Assembly: GCF_900129455.1 (NCBI RefSeq)
Contig: NZ_FQVU01000005.1
Span: forward strand, 62,001-126,000
Length of the DNA: 64,000 nt
Origin: Jatrophihabitans endophyticus
GTDB lineage: Bacteria; Actinomycetota; Actinomycetes; Mycobacteriales; Jatrophihabitantaceae
Reading direction: 5' to 3'
Position 1 is the stretch's first letter. Each line of letters begins with the position of its first letter. The translations under genes were made by a program, and so were the position numbers. Positions 7,162-16,456 of the stretch are shown piece after piece. The notes under the pieces were generated by a model. The model saw only the letters and a program-made list of their open reading frames with translations. It was not told where the DNA came from and searched no databases.

Positions 7162-8334
7162 ATGACGTCCGCGACCTCGCTGCAGAGCATCCTCGACCGG
7201 GCGGCCGACGGCGGCCGGATCACCCCCGAGGAAGCGTTGACGCTCTACACCGACGCGCCGCTGCACGCGCTGGGCCAGGCCGCCGACACGGTGCGACGCC
7301 GGCGCTACCCGGACGACGTCGCGACCTACATCATCGACCGCAACATCAACTACACCAACGTCTGCGTGACGGCCTGCAAGTTCTGCGCGTTCTACCGCTC
7401 CCCCAAGCACAGCGAGGGCTGGACGCACCCGCAGGAGGAGATCCTGCGTCGCTGTGGCGAGGCCGTCGAGCTCGGCGCCACCCAGATCATGCTGCAGGGC
7501 GGCCATTCACCCGAGCTCGGCATGGAGTGGTACGAGCAGACCTTCGCCGCCATCAAGGAGCACTACCCGCAGCTGACGCTGCACAGCCTCGGCGCCTCGG
7601 AGGTCGTGCACATCGGCCGGGTCTCGAACCTCGACCACGCCGCCGTGATCAGCCGGCTCAAGGCCGCCGGGCTCGACTCGTTCGCCGGCGCCGGTGCCGA
7701 GATCCTCGTCGACCGGCCGCGTACCGCCATCGCGCCGCTCAAGGAGAAGGGCGACGTCTGGCTGTCGGTGATGGAGACCGCCCACGGGCTGGGGCTCGAG
7801 TCCACCGCCACCTTCATGATGGGCACCGGCGAGACGAACGCCGAGCGCATCGAGCACCTGCGCATGATCCGCGACGTGCAGGACCGCACCGGCGGGTTCC
7901 GCTCCTTCATCCCGTGGACCTACCAGCCGGAGAACAACCACCTCAAGGGCCGCACCCAGGCCACCAGCCTCGAGTACCTGCGGATGGTCGCGGTGGCGCG
8001 GCTGTTCTTCGACAACGTCAACCACCTGCAGGGTTCGTGGCTGACGACGGGCAAGGACATCGGGCAGCTGACCCTGCACTTCGGCGCCGACGACCTGGGC
8101 TCGGTCATGCTCGAGGAGAACGTCGTCTCGAGCGCCGGCGCCAAGCACCGCTCGAACCGGCAGGAGCTCATCGACCTCATCCGCGGCGCCGGTCGTGTCC
8201 CGGCGCAGCGCGACACGCTCTACCGCCACCTCGTCGTCCACACCGACCCGGCCGACGACCCGGTCGACGACCGCGTCCACTCGCACTTCAGCTCCACCGC
8301 CCTCAAGCTCCTCCCGGTCGCCACCGCCAGCTGA
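7162..8334 (+). CDS. mqnC: cyclic dehypoxanthinyl futalosine synthase MqnC (radical SAM)
   Basis: MqnC cyclises dehypoxanthinyl futalosine, the radical-SAM ring-forming step of the futalosine route. The 390-residue protein has the cluster motif CVTACKFC (C68, C72, C75), the family block MLQGGHSPELGMEWYE, and GAGAEILVDRPR. Length and motifs are normal. The ATG at 7162 is the only start that gives the standard N-terminus. MqnC and MqnE are paralogues; the QGGHSP block and the EILVDRPR segment identify this one as MqnC. A DMT-family transporter gene follows about 90 bp later on the same strand. Confidence 0.95.
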   Translation: MTSATSLQSILDRAADGGRITPEEALTLYTDAPLHALGQAADTVRRRRYPDDVATYIIDRNINYTNVCVTACKFCAFYRSPKHSEGWTHPQEEILRRCGEAVELGATQIMLQGGHSPELGMEWYEQTFAAIKEHYPQLTLHSLGASEVVHIGRVSNLDHAAVISRLKAAGLDSFAGAGAEILVDRPRTAIAPLKEKGDVWLSVMETAHGLGLESTATFMMGTGETNAERIEHLRMIRDVQDRTGGFRSFIPWTYQPENNHLKGRTQATSLEYLRMVAVARLFFDNVNHLQGSWLTTGKDIGQLTLHFGADDLGSVMLEENVVSSAGAKHRSNRQELIDLIRGAGRVPAQRDTLYRHLVVHTDPADDPVDDRVHSHFSSTALKLLPVATAS

Positions 8335-8422
8335 GCGCGTCCCGGACGTCCCTCGCCGGCAGGGGCCACGGGCCCTGAGCACGGGGACGTGTTCCCCGCG
8401 TGAAGCCGTTACCCTGACCCGC

Positions 8423-9394
<972 letters not shown>

Positions 9395-9398
9395 CCGG

Positions 9399-10829
9399 TC
9401 ACACGTGGGGGCGGTGCCCCCGCTCCTGGTGCGGACGGCGCTGACGCGCGCCCGGGAGCTCCGGGGCGGGACTCGTCGCCACCTCGTCCTGTGCCTTCGC
9501 CAGCTGCGCCGCGGTGTCGGGCAGCCGCGGTGGGCGTCGCGTCGCGTCGCGCAGTCGGAGTGCCGAGGTCAGGTCACCGAAGGTGCGACGTCGCCACGCG
9601 CTGATGTTCGGCTCGCGCACGCCGGTGACCTGCTCGAGCAGCTGCAGGACCGAGGTGTGGTCGAAGGGCTCGCTCGCGACCCAACCGCCGGCCGTCCAGG
9701 GCGAGACGAGGATGCACGGCACGCGGAACCCGCCGCCGACCGGTAGCCCGTCGACGAACTCGTCGGGCGTGCCGGGGCGCGGCGTCGGCGGCACGACGTG
9801 GTCGAACAGGCCGTCGTTCTCGTCGTAGTCGAGGACGAACAGCGTCTTGGCCCAGACGTCGCGGTTCGCCGCGATGGCGGCGATCTGGCGGGCGACGAAG
9901 TCGGCGCCGGCCGCCGGCAGCTCGGCCGGGTGCTCGGACTGACCGTGGCCGGGCACGAGCCAGGAGACCGTCGGCAGCCGGTCGTGCGCGGCGTCGTAGG
10001 CGAACTGGCCGGGGTCGACGGCCTTGACGCCACGGTCGTACAGCGGCGTGCCCGGGGCAGCCTGCTGGAACGCTCGGAAGTTCGGCAGCATGTTGTACGC
10101 CTTCATGCCGGCCTCGTCGCCGTAGACCTGCCAGCTGACCCCGGCACGTTGCAGGCGTTCGGCGTACGTCGTCCAGGTGTACGGCCCGTGGGGCAGCGTG
10201 TTCGCCAGGATCGGCCCGCCCGCGTCGCCGTTCGGGTCGTTCGTGCCGCTCATCCAGAACAGCCGGTTCGGCCACGTCGGGCCCATCACCGAGCAGTGGT
10301 AGTGGTCGCAGATCGTGAACGCGTCGGCGAGGGCGAACTGGAACGGGATGTCGTCGCGCTCGTAGTAGCCCATCACGTACGGGCCGTTCGCCTTGTCGGC
10401 CGCGCGGTGCGCGGGCAGCCAGTTGTCCATTCGACCGCCGTTCCACGCCGCGTGCTGCACCGCCCAGGCGTGGCTCGTGGACGGGATGGCCTGCGCGCTC
10501 GTGTGCTCGGTGTCGAGGTGGAAGGGCAGCAGGTAGCCGTCGGGGTTGACCGCGTCGGGCTGGTGGAACACGTCCCGGCCGGTCGCGAGCCGGATCGCGT
10601 CCCGGTCGTCGAAGCCGGCGACGCCGGACAACGTGCCGTAGTAGTGGTCGAAGGATCGGTTCTCCTGCATGAGCAGGACGACGTGCTCGATGTCGCGCAG
10701 CCGTGGCCGCCGGGTCGGCGTCGTGGCGAGCGCCTGCTGCACGCTCCGGGGCAGCACGCCCATCGCGGCGCCGGCGCCGGCGGTCGCGGCGGCGGTACCG
10801 AGGAATCGGCGGCGGGTCAGGTCGGGCAT
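9399..10829 (-). CDS. Tat-exported phospholipase C / acid phosphatase-family esterase
   Basis: A 476-residue phosphoesterase of the bacterial PLC/AcpA family, which hydrolyses phosphodiesters or phosphomonoesters outside the cell. The N-terminus LTRRRFLGTAAATAGAGAAMG is a twin-arginine signal. The family motif ENRSFDHYYGTLSG follows at about residue 55, with later HYHCSVMGPTWPNRLFW and YDENDGLFDHVVPP segments that carry metal ligands. The ATG at 10829 is preceded by AGGAG at a good distance. The C-terminal 60 residues are basic and low complexity. Alone on its strand; the divergent neighbour is menG. The exact substrate (phosphatidylcholine or another) is not predictable. Confidence 0.88.
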   Translation of the reverse strand: MPDLTRRRFLGTAAATAGAGAAMGVLPRSVQQALATTPTRRPRLRDIEHVVLLMQENRSFDHYYGTLSGVAGFDDRDAIRLATGRDVFHQPDAVNPDGYLLPFHLDTEHTSAQAIPSTSHAWAVQHAAWNGGRMDNWLPAHRAADKANGPYVMGYYERDDIPFQFALADAFTICDHYHCSVMGPTWPNRLFWMSGTNDPNGDAGGPILANTLPHGPYTWTTYAERLQRAGVSWQVYGDEAGMKAYNMLPNFRAFQQAAPGTPLYDRGVKAVDPGQFAYDAAHDRLPTVSWLVPGHGQSEHPAELPAAGADFVARQIAAIAANRDVWAKTLFVLDYDENDGLFDHVVPPTPRPGTPDEFVDGLPVGGGFRVPCILVSPWTAGGWVASEPFDHTSVLQLLEQVTGVREPNISAWRRRTFGDLTSALRLRDATRRPPRLPDTAAQLAKAQDEVATSPAPELPGARQRRPHQERGHRPHV

Positions 10830-10982
10830 CACGAACTCCTGCTGGTCGGCACGGGGTCGGCCGCGGCGTCGACGCCGCCGGTCGGTGACGGCCCGACCAT
10901 TCCGGGCAAGAGCGACGGACCGTCGCCAATGCTGTGAATAGCACCTGAATCCTCCGCGCAACGCGGATGACAGACTGGCCCG

Positions 10983-11699
10983 ATGAGCCGCGCCAGCCTC
11001 GACAAGCAACCCGTCGAGGTCGCCCGGATGTTCGACGGCGTGGCCCGGCGCTACGACCTGACCAACACCGTGCTGTCCTTCGGCCTCGACCGGCGATGGC
11101 GACGCCGAACCCGGCAGTGCCTCGAGCTCACCGACGGGCAGCGCGTGCTCGACCTTGCCGCCGGGACCGGCGTCTCCACCGTGGAGCTCGCCCGCGGTGG
11201 CGCGCGAGCGATCGCCTGCGACTTCTCGCTGGGCATGCTGCGCGCGGGTCGCGCCCGCGGCGATCGCCGCGACCGCGTGCCCTTCGTCGCCGGCGACGCC
11301 ACCCGGCTGCCCTTCGGCGACGACGCGTTCGACGCCGCCGTCATCAGCTTCGGGCTGCGCAACGTCGTCGACGTGCCGGCGGCGCTGCGCGAGCTGGCCC
11401 GCGTGGTGCGCCCTGGGGGCCGACTGGTCATCTGCGAGTTCAGCCGGCCCACGTGGCGGCCCTTCCGCGTCGTCTACCTGAACTACCTGATGCGCGCGCT
11501 GCCGTGGATCGCCGGCACGGTGTCGTCCAACGGCGAGGCCTACGTCTACCTCGCCGAGTCGATCCGCGCGTGGCCGGCCCAGCAGGAGCTCGCTGCACTC
11601 GTCGCCGGCAACGGCTGGCGCGACGTCCGCTGGCGCAACCAGACCGGCGGCATCGTCAGCCTGCACCTGGCCACGAAAGGCCCCGCCCGTCGCGCGTGA
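10983..11699 (+). CDS. menG: demethylmenaquinone methyltransferase MenG (UbiE family)
   Basis: SAM-dependent C-methyltransferase that converts demethylmenaquinol to menaquinol, the last step of menaquinone synthesis. The 238-residue protein has the SAM-binding motif [16 protein letters not shown], the family segment [25 protein letters not shown] at the N-terminus, and [17 protein letters not shown]. These are diagnostic of UbiE/MenG. The ATG at 10983 gives the normal start. It is transcribed divergently from the phospholipase gene, with 153 bp between the starts. It is the fourth menaquinone gene in the window and supports use of the futalosine route. Confidence 0.93.
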   Translation: MSRASLDKQPVEVARMFDGVARRYDLTNTVLSFGLDRRWRRRTRQCLELTDGQRVLDLAAGTGVSTVELARGGARAIACDFSLGMLRAGRARGDRRDRVPFVAGDATRLPFGDDAFDAAVISFGLRNVVDVPAALRELARVVRPGGRLVICEFSRPTWRPFRVVYLNYLMRALPWIAGTVSSNGEAYVYLAESIRAWPAQQELAALVAGNGWRDVRWRNQTGGIVSLHLATKGPARRA

Positions 11700-11825
11700 C
11701 GCCCCGGTCGCCCGGGGGCGCGGCGAGCCCGGTTAGGGCGGCGGATGCCAGGGGTAGCGCAGTGGTGAGGCGACGGCGCCGCGGTCGGAGTGGCGCCGGT
11801 CCGCCGCAACCCGAGAGGACGGACG

Positions 11826-12086
11826 ATGAGTCTCGACGACGACGACATCCTGACCAGTGACGGCGGCGCGGACGGCGGCGCGGACGGCGGTGCCGACGGT
11901 GGTGCCGACTCCGGTGACGGCGGCGCGGACGGCCCGGCGACGGGCGGCCCCGAGGGCCCGGCCGACAGCGGTGACGGCGGCGCGGACGGCCCGGCGACCG
12001 GCGGCCCCGAGGGCCCGGCCGACAGCGGTGACGGCGGCGCGGACGGCCCGGCGACCGGCGGCCCCGAGGGCCCGGCGGACAGCTGA
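11826..12086 (+). CDS. Asp/Gly/Ala-rich tandem-repeat peptide (possible precursor peptide)
   Basis: An 86-residue acidic peptide. A short leader (MSLDDDDILTSD) is followed by four GGAD units and then three identical 19-residue units, each reading GDGGADGPATGGPEGPADS. It has no hydrophobic core and almost no side-chain variety, so it is unlikely to fold alone. The ATG at 11826 has GAGAGGA six bases upstream, a strong ribosome site. The JmjC-type oxygenase gene starts 2 bases after its stop, and a ferredoxin-like gene follows. That layout resembles a precursor peptide with its modifying enzyme; Asp or Pro hydroxylation would be the natural guess. Function is inferred only. I recall similar DGG-rich peptides beside cupin genes in other actinomycetes. 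Confidence 0.75.
   Translation: MSLDDDDILTSDGGADGGADGGADGGADSGDGGADGPATGGPEGPADSGDGGADGPATGGPEGPADSGDGGADGPATGGPEGPADS
11913..12083 (+). repeat. three 57-bp tandem repeats inside the repeat peptide gene
   Basis: Units at 11913-11969, 11970-12026 and 12027-12083 are each 57 bp and nearly identical at the DNA level; I see a single G/C change (ACG versus ACC) in the first and one GCC to GCG change in the last. They stay in frame and each encodes 19 residues. The near-identity of synonymous positions points to recent duplication or ongoing homogenisation, so copy number probably varies between strains. Just upstream, a 12-bp unit encoding Asp-Gly-Gly-Ala is repeated four times in more diverged form. 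Confidence 0.9.
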
Positions 12087-12088
12087 GC

Positions 12089-13336
12089 GTGGCCCACGCC
12101 ATCGAGGCGACCGGCGGTGCGGGGGGCGCTGCGCTCACGCGCTGCGTCTCCTGCACCGCCGATGTCTTCGCCCGCGAGTACTGGGGCCGCGCCCCGCTGC
12201 TCAGTCGTGCCGCCGAACTGCGCGGTAGCTTCACCGACCTGCTCGACACCGCCGCGGTCGACGAGCTGGTGTCCGAGCGCGGTCTGCGCACCCCCTTCCT
12301 GCGCATGGCCAAGGAAGGCGCCGTCCTCAACGCCGGGACGTTCACTCGCGGCGGCGGGGCCGGTGCGACCGTCACCGACCTGGCTGCCGACGACAAGGTG
12401 CTCGCCCAGCTCGGCGACGGCGCGACCCTCGTCCTGCAGGCGCTGCACCGCAGCTGGCCGCCGCTGGTCGAGTTCGGCTCGCGGCTGGCTGACGAGCTCG
12501 GTCACCCCGTCCAGGTCAACGCCTACGTCACCCCGCCGCAGAACCAGGGTTTCGCGGCCCACTACGACGTCCACGACGTCTTCGTGCTCCAGGTGTCCGG
12601 CCGCAAGAAGTGGACGATCCACGCGCCGGTCGTCGACTCGCCGCTGGACAACCAGCCCTGGGACAAGCGCAAGGACGCCGTCGCCGCGCGCACGGCCGAC
12701 GAGCCGGTGATCGACACGGTGATCGAGCCGGGCGACGCGCTCTACCTCCCGCGCGGCACGATCCACTCGGCGGCTGCGCTCGGCGAGACCTCGATCCACC
12801 TCACCGTGGGCGTGCACCCGCTGACCCGCTACCACCTCGTCAAGCACCTGCTCGCCGCCGTCCAGGAGGATCCGGCGCTGCGGACGTCGCTGCCCGTCGG
12901 CGTCGACCTCGCCGACCCCGACGTCCTCGCCGACGAGCTGAGCGCGACGCTCGCGGCCCTGCATCGCGCGCTCGACGCGCAACCCGTGGCCGCGGCCGCC
13001 GAGCACGTCGGCACGAACCTGATGCAACGCACCCGCCCCGAGGCCCTCGCTCCGTTGGCGCAGCTGACGGCCGCGGCGTCGCTCACCGCCGCCACGCCGG
13101 TACGGCGGCGGGCGGGGCTGCGGATCCGGGTCCGGCGCGACGCCGACGGCGCGACCGCCCTCGTCCTGCTCGACCGCACGGTCACGGTCCCGGCGGCCGC
13201 CGCCGACGCGGTGAAGACCGTCCTGACCGGTGCGGCGTTCACCCCGGCCGAGCTGCCCGGACTCGACGACGACGGCCGGCTCGCGCTCGTCCGCCGGTTG
13301 CTGCGCGACGGCGTTCTCGTTCCGGCGGGCAGCTGA
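12089..13336 (+). CDS. JmjC/cupin-like Fe(II)/2-oxoglutarate oxygenase
   Basis: A 415-residue protein of the cupin_4/JmjC family that includes bacterial ribosomal-protein hydroxylases such as YcfD/RoxA. The Fe(II) facial triad is visible: HYD (H158, D160) in QGFAAHYDVHDVFVLQ and H226 in LPRGTIHSA. The Lys pair in SGRKKWTIH is placed for 2-oxoglutarate binding. The N-terminus has the usual YWGRAPLL. After residue ~245 comes a helical dimerisation region and a C-terminal winged-helix-like segment. The GTG at 12089 is 2 bases after the repeat-peptide stop. Context suggests that the peptide is its substrate, but a ribosomal protein cannot be excluded. Confidence 0.85.
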   Translation: MAHAIEATGGAGGAALTRCVSCTADVFAREYWGRAPLLSRAAELRGSFTDLLDTAAVDELVSERGLRTPFLRMAKEGAVLNAGTFTRGGGAGATVTDLAADDKVLAQLGDGATLVLQALHRSWPPLVEFGSRLADELGHPVQVNAYVTPPQNQGFAAHYDVHDVFVLQVSGRKKWTIHAPVVDSPLDNQPWDKRKDAVAARTADEPVIDTVIEPGDALYLPRGTIHSAAALGETSIHLTVGVHPLTRYHLVKHLLAAVQEDPALRTSLPVGVDLADPDVLADELSATLAALHRALDAQPVAAAAEHVGTNLMQRTRPEALAPLAQLTAAASLTAATPVRRRAGLRIRVRRDADGATALVLLDRTVTVPAAAADAVKTVLTGAAFTPAELPGLDDDGRLALVRRLLRDGVLVPAGS

Positions 13337-13349
13337 CACACTGACCGTC

Positions 13350-14306
13350 GTGAACCCGCGGGACCATCACCCGCCGCGGCCTCGCGAGACCCCGGACCGG
13401 TGCGCGCTGCGCTCGCAGCTGCGCGACGACCCGATGATCGGCACGGCGTTCCCGGCGGCGCGGCTGCTGCTCGTCGAGCAGCCCGGGCCGTGGGGGCGGC
13501 AGGGCCTCGCCGACTCCCACTTCGACCGATCCGTCGCGGCGCAGCTGCAGGCACGGCTCGGGCGGTCGGGGGTCCGCGTGCAGGCCATCCGTCGCCCCGG
13601 CCGCACGCCGGTGGGCACGGTGCGCCGCTGGGCCGTCGTCGACACCCGCGACGAACACGAGTCGCTGTGGTGGGGCAGCTACGTCCACGACGCGGAGCTG
13701 CTCGAGCTCGACCCCGACGACCCGGCCGGCGCCGGCGGTGTCGCCGACGACGATCCGGTCTACCTCGTCTGCGCCCACAGCCGCCACGACGCGTGCTGCG
13801 CCCTGCGGGGCCGGCCGGTGGCGGCGGCGTTCGAGGCGCTGCGTCCCGGCCGGGTGTGGGAGAGCAGCCACCTGGGCGGCGACCGCTTCGCCGCGAACGT
13901 GCTCGTCCTGCCGCTCGGCCTGCAGTACGGCCGGGTGCTGCCGTTCGCGGCGGCCGAGTTCGTCGCGGCGGCCGAGGCCGGCGAGGTCATCGGTGCCCTG
14001 CTGCGGGGACGCATCGGACTGCCGCCGGCGGGGCAAACGGCGCTCGCCCACGCCCACGAGGAACTCGCGCTGCGCCGCCGCCGCGACCTGCAGGTGATCC
14101 ACGTGCCGGCACCGGTCGACGGCGTCGCGGTCGTGCGGCTGCGCAGTCCGCGCGGCGACGTGGACGTCACCGTCCGCGTCGAGGTCGTCGAGGCGACCGG
14201 GCTGACGTGCAGCAACCCACGGCCGAGCAGCTTCGCCGGCTACCGGCCCGTCGCCATCGACCCCGTCCCGGGCCGGCCGGCCGAGCTGGTCGAGCGGGAC
14301 TCGTAA
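13350..14306 (+). CDS. sucrase/ferredoxin-like protein (thioredoxin-like [2Fe-2S])
   Basis: A 318-residue member of the Suc_Fer-like family. The signature is VCAHSRHDACCALRGRPVA, which supplies cysteines for a thioredoxin-like [2Fe-2S] ferredoxin fold, followed by ESSHLGGDRFAANVLVLP. An earlier cysteine lies in RCALRSQLRDDPMIGTA near the N-terminus. The GTG at 13350 is 13 bp after the JmjC gene stop, so the three genes are probably one operon. A low-potential iron-sulfur protein could supply electrons to reactivate the iron oxygenase; this role is inferred. It converges with ppa, with 11 bp between stops. Confidence 0.85.
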   Translation: MNPRDHHPPRPRETPDRCALRSQLRDDPMIGTAFPAARLLLVEQPGPWGRQGLADSHFDRSVAAQLQARLGRSGVRVQAIRRPGRTPVGTVRRWAVVDTRDEHESLWWGSYVHDAELLELDPDDPAGAGGVADDDPVYLVCAHSRHDACCALRGRPVAAAFEALRPGRVWESSHLGGDRFAANVLVLPLGLQYGRVLPFAAAEFVAAAEAGEVIGALLRGRIGLPPAGQTALAHAHEELALRRRRDLQVIHVPAPVDGVAVVRLRSPRGDVDVTVRVEVVEATGLTCSNPRPSSFAGYRPVAIDPVPGRPAELVERDS

Positions 14307-14317
14307 CCGGCCGGGGC

Positions 14318-14878
14318 CTACTGCTCGCGGCGGTTCTCGACCGGGGTCTGGTCGTCGGAGTCGGACACCTCGGCCTCGTGGGCGTCCTCGTGCGGCGACT
14401 CGGCCAGCCGCGTGCGGGAACGGTCGATCTCGGCCTCGGCCTCGCGACGGTTCACCCAGTTGGCGCCCTCGACGCTCTTGCCCGGCTCCAGCTCCTTGTA
14501 GACCTCGAAGAAGTGCTGGATCTCGAGACGGTCGAACTCCGGGAGGTGGTGGATGTCGCGCAGGTGCTCCAGGCGCGGGTCCGCGGTGGGGACGGCGAGC
14601 ACCTTGTCGTCGCCGCCCTTCTCGTCGGTCATGCGGAACATGCCGATCGCCCGGCAGCGGACGAGGACGCCCGGGAACAGCGGGTCCCCGTGCACGAGCA
14701 CCAGCGCGTCCAGCGGATCGCCGTCCTCGCCGAGCGTGTCCTCGATGAAGCCGTAGTCGGCCGGGTACTGGGTCGAGGTGAACAGCGTCCGGTCGAGGCG
14801 CATGCGGCCGGTCTCGTGGTCGACCTCGTACTTGTTGCGGCTGCCACGGGGGATCTCGATGAGGACGTCGAACTCCAC
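14318..14878 (-). CDS. ppa: inorganic pyrophosphatase
   Basis: Soluble type I pyrophosphatase; hydrolyses PPi released by biosynthesis. The 186-residue protein begins [20 protein letters not shown], carries the metal-binding signature around [21 protein letters not shown] (D residues), and has the family's [12 protein letters not shown] segment. The GTG at 14878 is preceded by AAGGAG at a good distance and gives the standard mature N-terminus. The last ~25 residues form an acidic tail ([16 protein letters not shown]) longer than in many orthologues. Divergent from dacB; 99 bp separate the starts and must hold both promoters. Confidence 0.95.
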   Translation of the reverse strand: MEFDVLIEIPRGSRNKYEVDHETGRMRLDRTLFTSTQYPADYGFIEDTLGEDGDPLDALVLVHGDPLFPGVLVRCRAIGMFRMTDEKGGDDKVLAVPTADPRLEHLRDIHHLPEFDRLEIQHFFEVYKELEPGKSVEGANWVNRREAEAEIDRSRTRLAESPHEDAHEAEVSDSDDQTPVENRREQ

Positions 14879-14977
14879 TGCTGTACTCCTTCGGCACGGG
14901 CGGGTCGGGGCCGGTCGGGCTGACGGCGGGACGACGTCGGGCCGCCACGCTGGCCGCTGACGCCGGGTCACCGCCTA

Positions 14978-16369
14978 GTGTGGCGCATCGTGGCCCGGCA
15001 CCGTCTGCGCACGTCAGCTCTCGTGCTGCTCGTCATCGTGCTCGCCGCCGCGGCGGCCGCGGCCGGCTTCCTCGTCACCGACCACCTGCGCAGGCCGCAG
15101 CCGACCGCGCAACAGCGGTCGGTGCCGACACCGTCGGCCTACGCCGGTGCGGACGCGGCGCCACGGGCGGCGGCCGCGACGACCACGCCGGTGCCGTCCC
15201 GCGCCGCGATCGCGACGGCGCTCCGACCGGCACTGCGCGCCGCCGGTCTCGGCCCGCGGGTGCTCGCGCAGGTCGTCGACGCCCGCACCGGCAGCACGCT
15301 GCTCGACCGGTCCGGCGGCACCGGTGCCGCGCCCGCGTCCACGCTCAAGCTGACGACGGCGGCCGCCGTGCTGGCCGTGCACGCGGCGACCGACCGCATC
15401 CGCACCGTGGCGCGCAGCGACGGGCGGGGCACGCTCGTGCTCGTCGGCGCCGGTGACCCGACGTTGAGCGCGGCCGGGGCGGGCGAGCGACCCCGTTACG
15501 CGGGCGCGGCGCGCCTCGCCGACCTCGCCGCCCAGGTGCGCCGCGCCAAGGTGTCGGTGCGCCGGATCGTGGTCGACGACAGCGCGTACCGGGGGGCGAC
15601 CGTCTCGCCCGACTGGGCCGCCGAGGACGTCCCCAGCGAGTACGGCGCGGCCATCACCCCGCTGCTGGCCGACGGCGGACGCGCCGACCCCGACGACGAC
15701 GTCCGCAGCGCCACCCCCGACGTCGCCGCCGGCAAGGCCTTCGCCCGGCTGCTCGGCCGATCCTCGCTGCCGGTGACCAGGACGGCGACCACGACCGCCA
15801 CCGGCCGCGTCGTGGCCGCGGTGCGTTCCGCGCCGATCGCCACGCTGGTCGAGCAGATGCTGCTGCAGTCGGACAACGTGATCGCCGAGAGCCTGGCGCG
15901 CCAGGTCGCCCGCTCGCAGCACGCGACGGCCTCGTTCCCCGGGGCGGCGGCGGCCGTGCGCGCGGTGCTGCGGGACCGGCTCGGCGTCGACATCGGCGGC
16001 GGCCTGCGCGACGGCAGCGGGCTCGCCCCGGCCGACCGGATCAGCCCCGCCGCGCTCACCGCACTGCTGCATGCAGTCGTCCGCTCGTCGAACCAGGGTG
16101 TGCGCGGCATCACCGGCGCCCTGCCGGTCGCGGCCTGGTCGGGCTCGCTCGCCCCCCGCTACCTCTCCGGGGCGAGCCGGGCCGGGGCCGGCCTCGTCCG
16201 CGCCAAGACCGGCACGCTCACCGGCGTCTCCACCCTCGCCGGACTCGTCCACACGCCCCGGGGTGGACTCGTCGCGTTCGCCGTGTTCGCCGACCGCAAC
16301 GACGACACCGCCGCGGCGCAGGCGGCCCTCGACGCCCTCGTCGCCCGGCTCGCCACCTGCCGCTGCTGA
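14978..16369 (+). CDS. dacB: D-alanyl-D-alanine carboxypeptidase/endopeptidase (PBP4 family)
   Basis: A 463-residue exported penicillin-binding protein of the S13 peptidase family that trims peptidoglycan stem peptides. One membrane anchor/signal segment (about 13-33, ALVLLVIVLAAAAAAAGFLV) is followed by a low-complexity linker and the catalytic domain. Active-site motifs are ASTLK (S121, K124), SDN in LLQSDNVIAE, and KTGT near the C-terminus. The GTG at 14978 is used; a second GTG at 14990 in the same frame would remove four residues and is equally plausible. Followed by a perfect 42-bp palindrome and the DUF2342 gene, the order seen in Mycobacterium (ppa, dacB, DUF2342, tilS, hpt). Confidence 0.92.
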   Translation: MWRIVARHRLRTSALVLLVIVLAAAAAAAGFLVTDHLRRPQPTAQQRSVPTPSAYAGADAAPRAAAATTTPVPSRAAIATALRPALRAAGLGPRVLAQVVDARTGSTLLDRSGGTGAAPASTLKLTTAAAVLAVHAATDRIRTVARSDGRGTLVLVGAGDPTLSAAGAGERPRYAGAARLADLAAQVRRAKVSVRRIVVDDSAYRGATVSPDWAAEDVPSEYGAAITPLLADGGRADPDDDVRSATPDVAAGKAFARLLGRSSLPVTRTATTTATGRVVAAVRSAPIATLVEQMLLQSDNVIAESLARQVARSQHATASFPGAAAAVRAVLRDRLGVDIGGGLRDGSGLAPADRISPAALTALLHAVVRSSNQGVRGITGALPVAAWSGSLAPRYLSGASRAGAGLVRAKTGTLTGVSTLAGLVHTPRGGLVAFAVFADRNDDTAAAQAALDALVARLATCRC

Positions 16370-16379
16370 CCCGACCGCT

Positions 16380-16421
16380 TTTTGGCGGCTGAGCGCAGCA
16401 TGCTGCGCTCAGCCGCCAAAA
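16380..16421. repeat. perfect 42-bp palindrome
   Basis: Bases 16380-16400 (starting TTTTGGCGGCTGAGCGC) are exactly complementary to 16401-16421, with no spacer and no mismatch. It lies between dacB and the DUF2342 gene, starting 10 bp after the dacB stop. As RNA it could form a 20-bp hairpin in either direction. It is not a standard intrinsic terminator, because in both orientations the stem is preceded by Us and followed by As. It may act as a transcription-attenuating stem, a protein site or a small selfish palindrome. Confidence 0.9.
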
Positions 16422-16456
16422 GCGCGCGGTTCGCGAGGCGTGGGTAGCGTGTACCC

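Noticed and set aside
9399-11666. A 755-residue N-terminally extended phospholipase
   Set aside because: The upstream part runs antisense through menG and has no recognisable domain. The Tat signal starting at 10829 with AGGAG before it marks the real start.
16380-16421. Intrinsic terminator of dacB
   Set aside because: In both orientations the stem is followed by A residues, not U, so the usual release signal is missing. It could still impede transcription.
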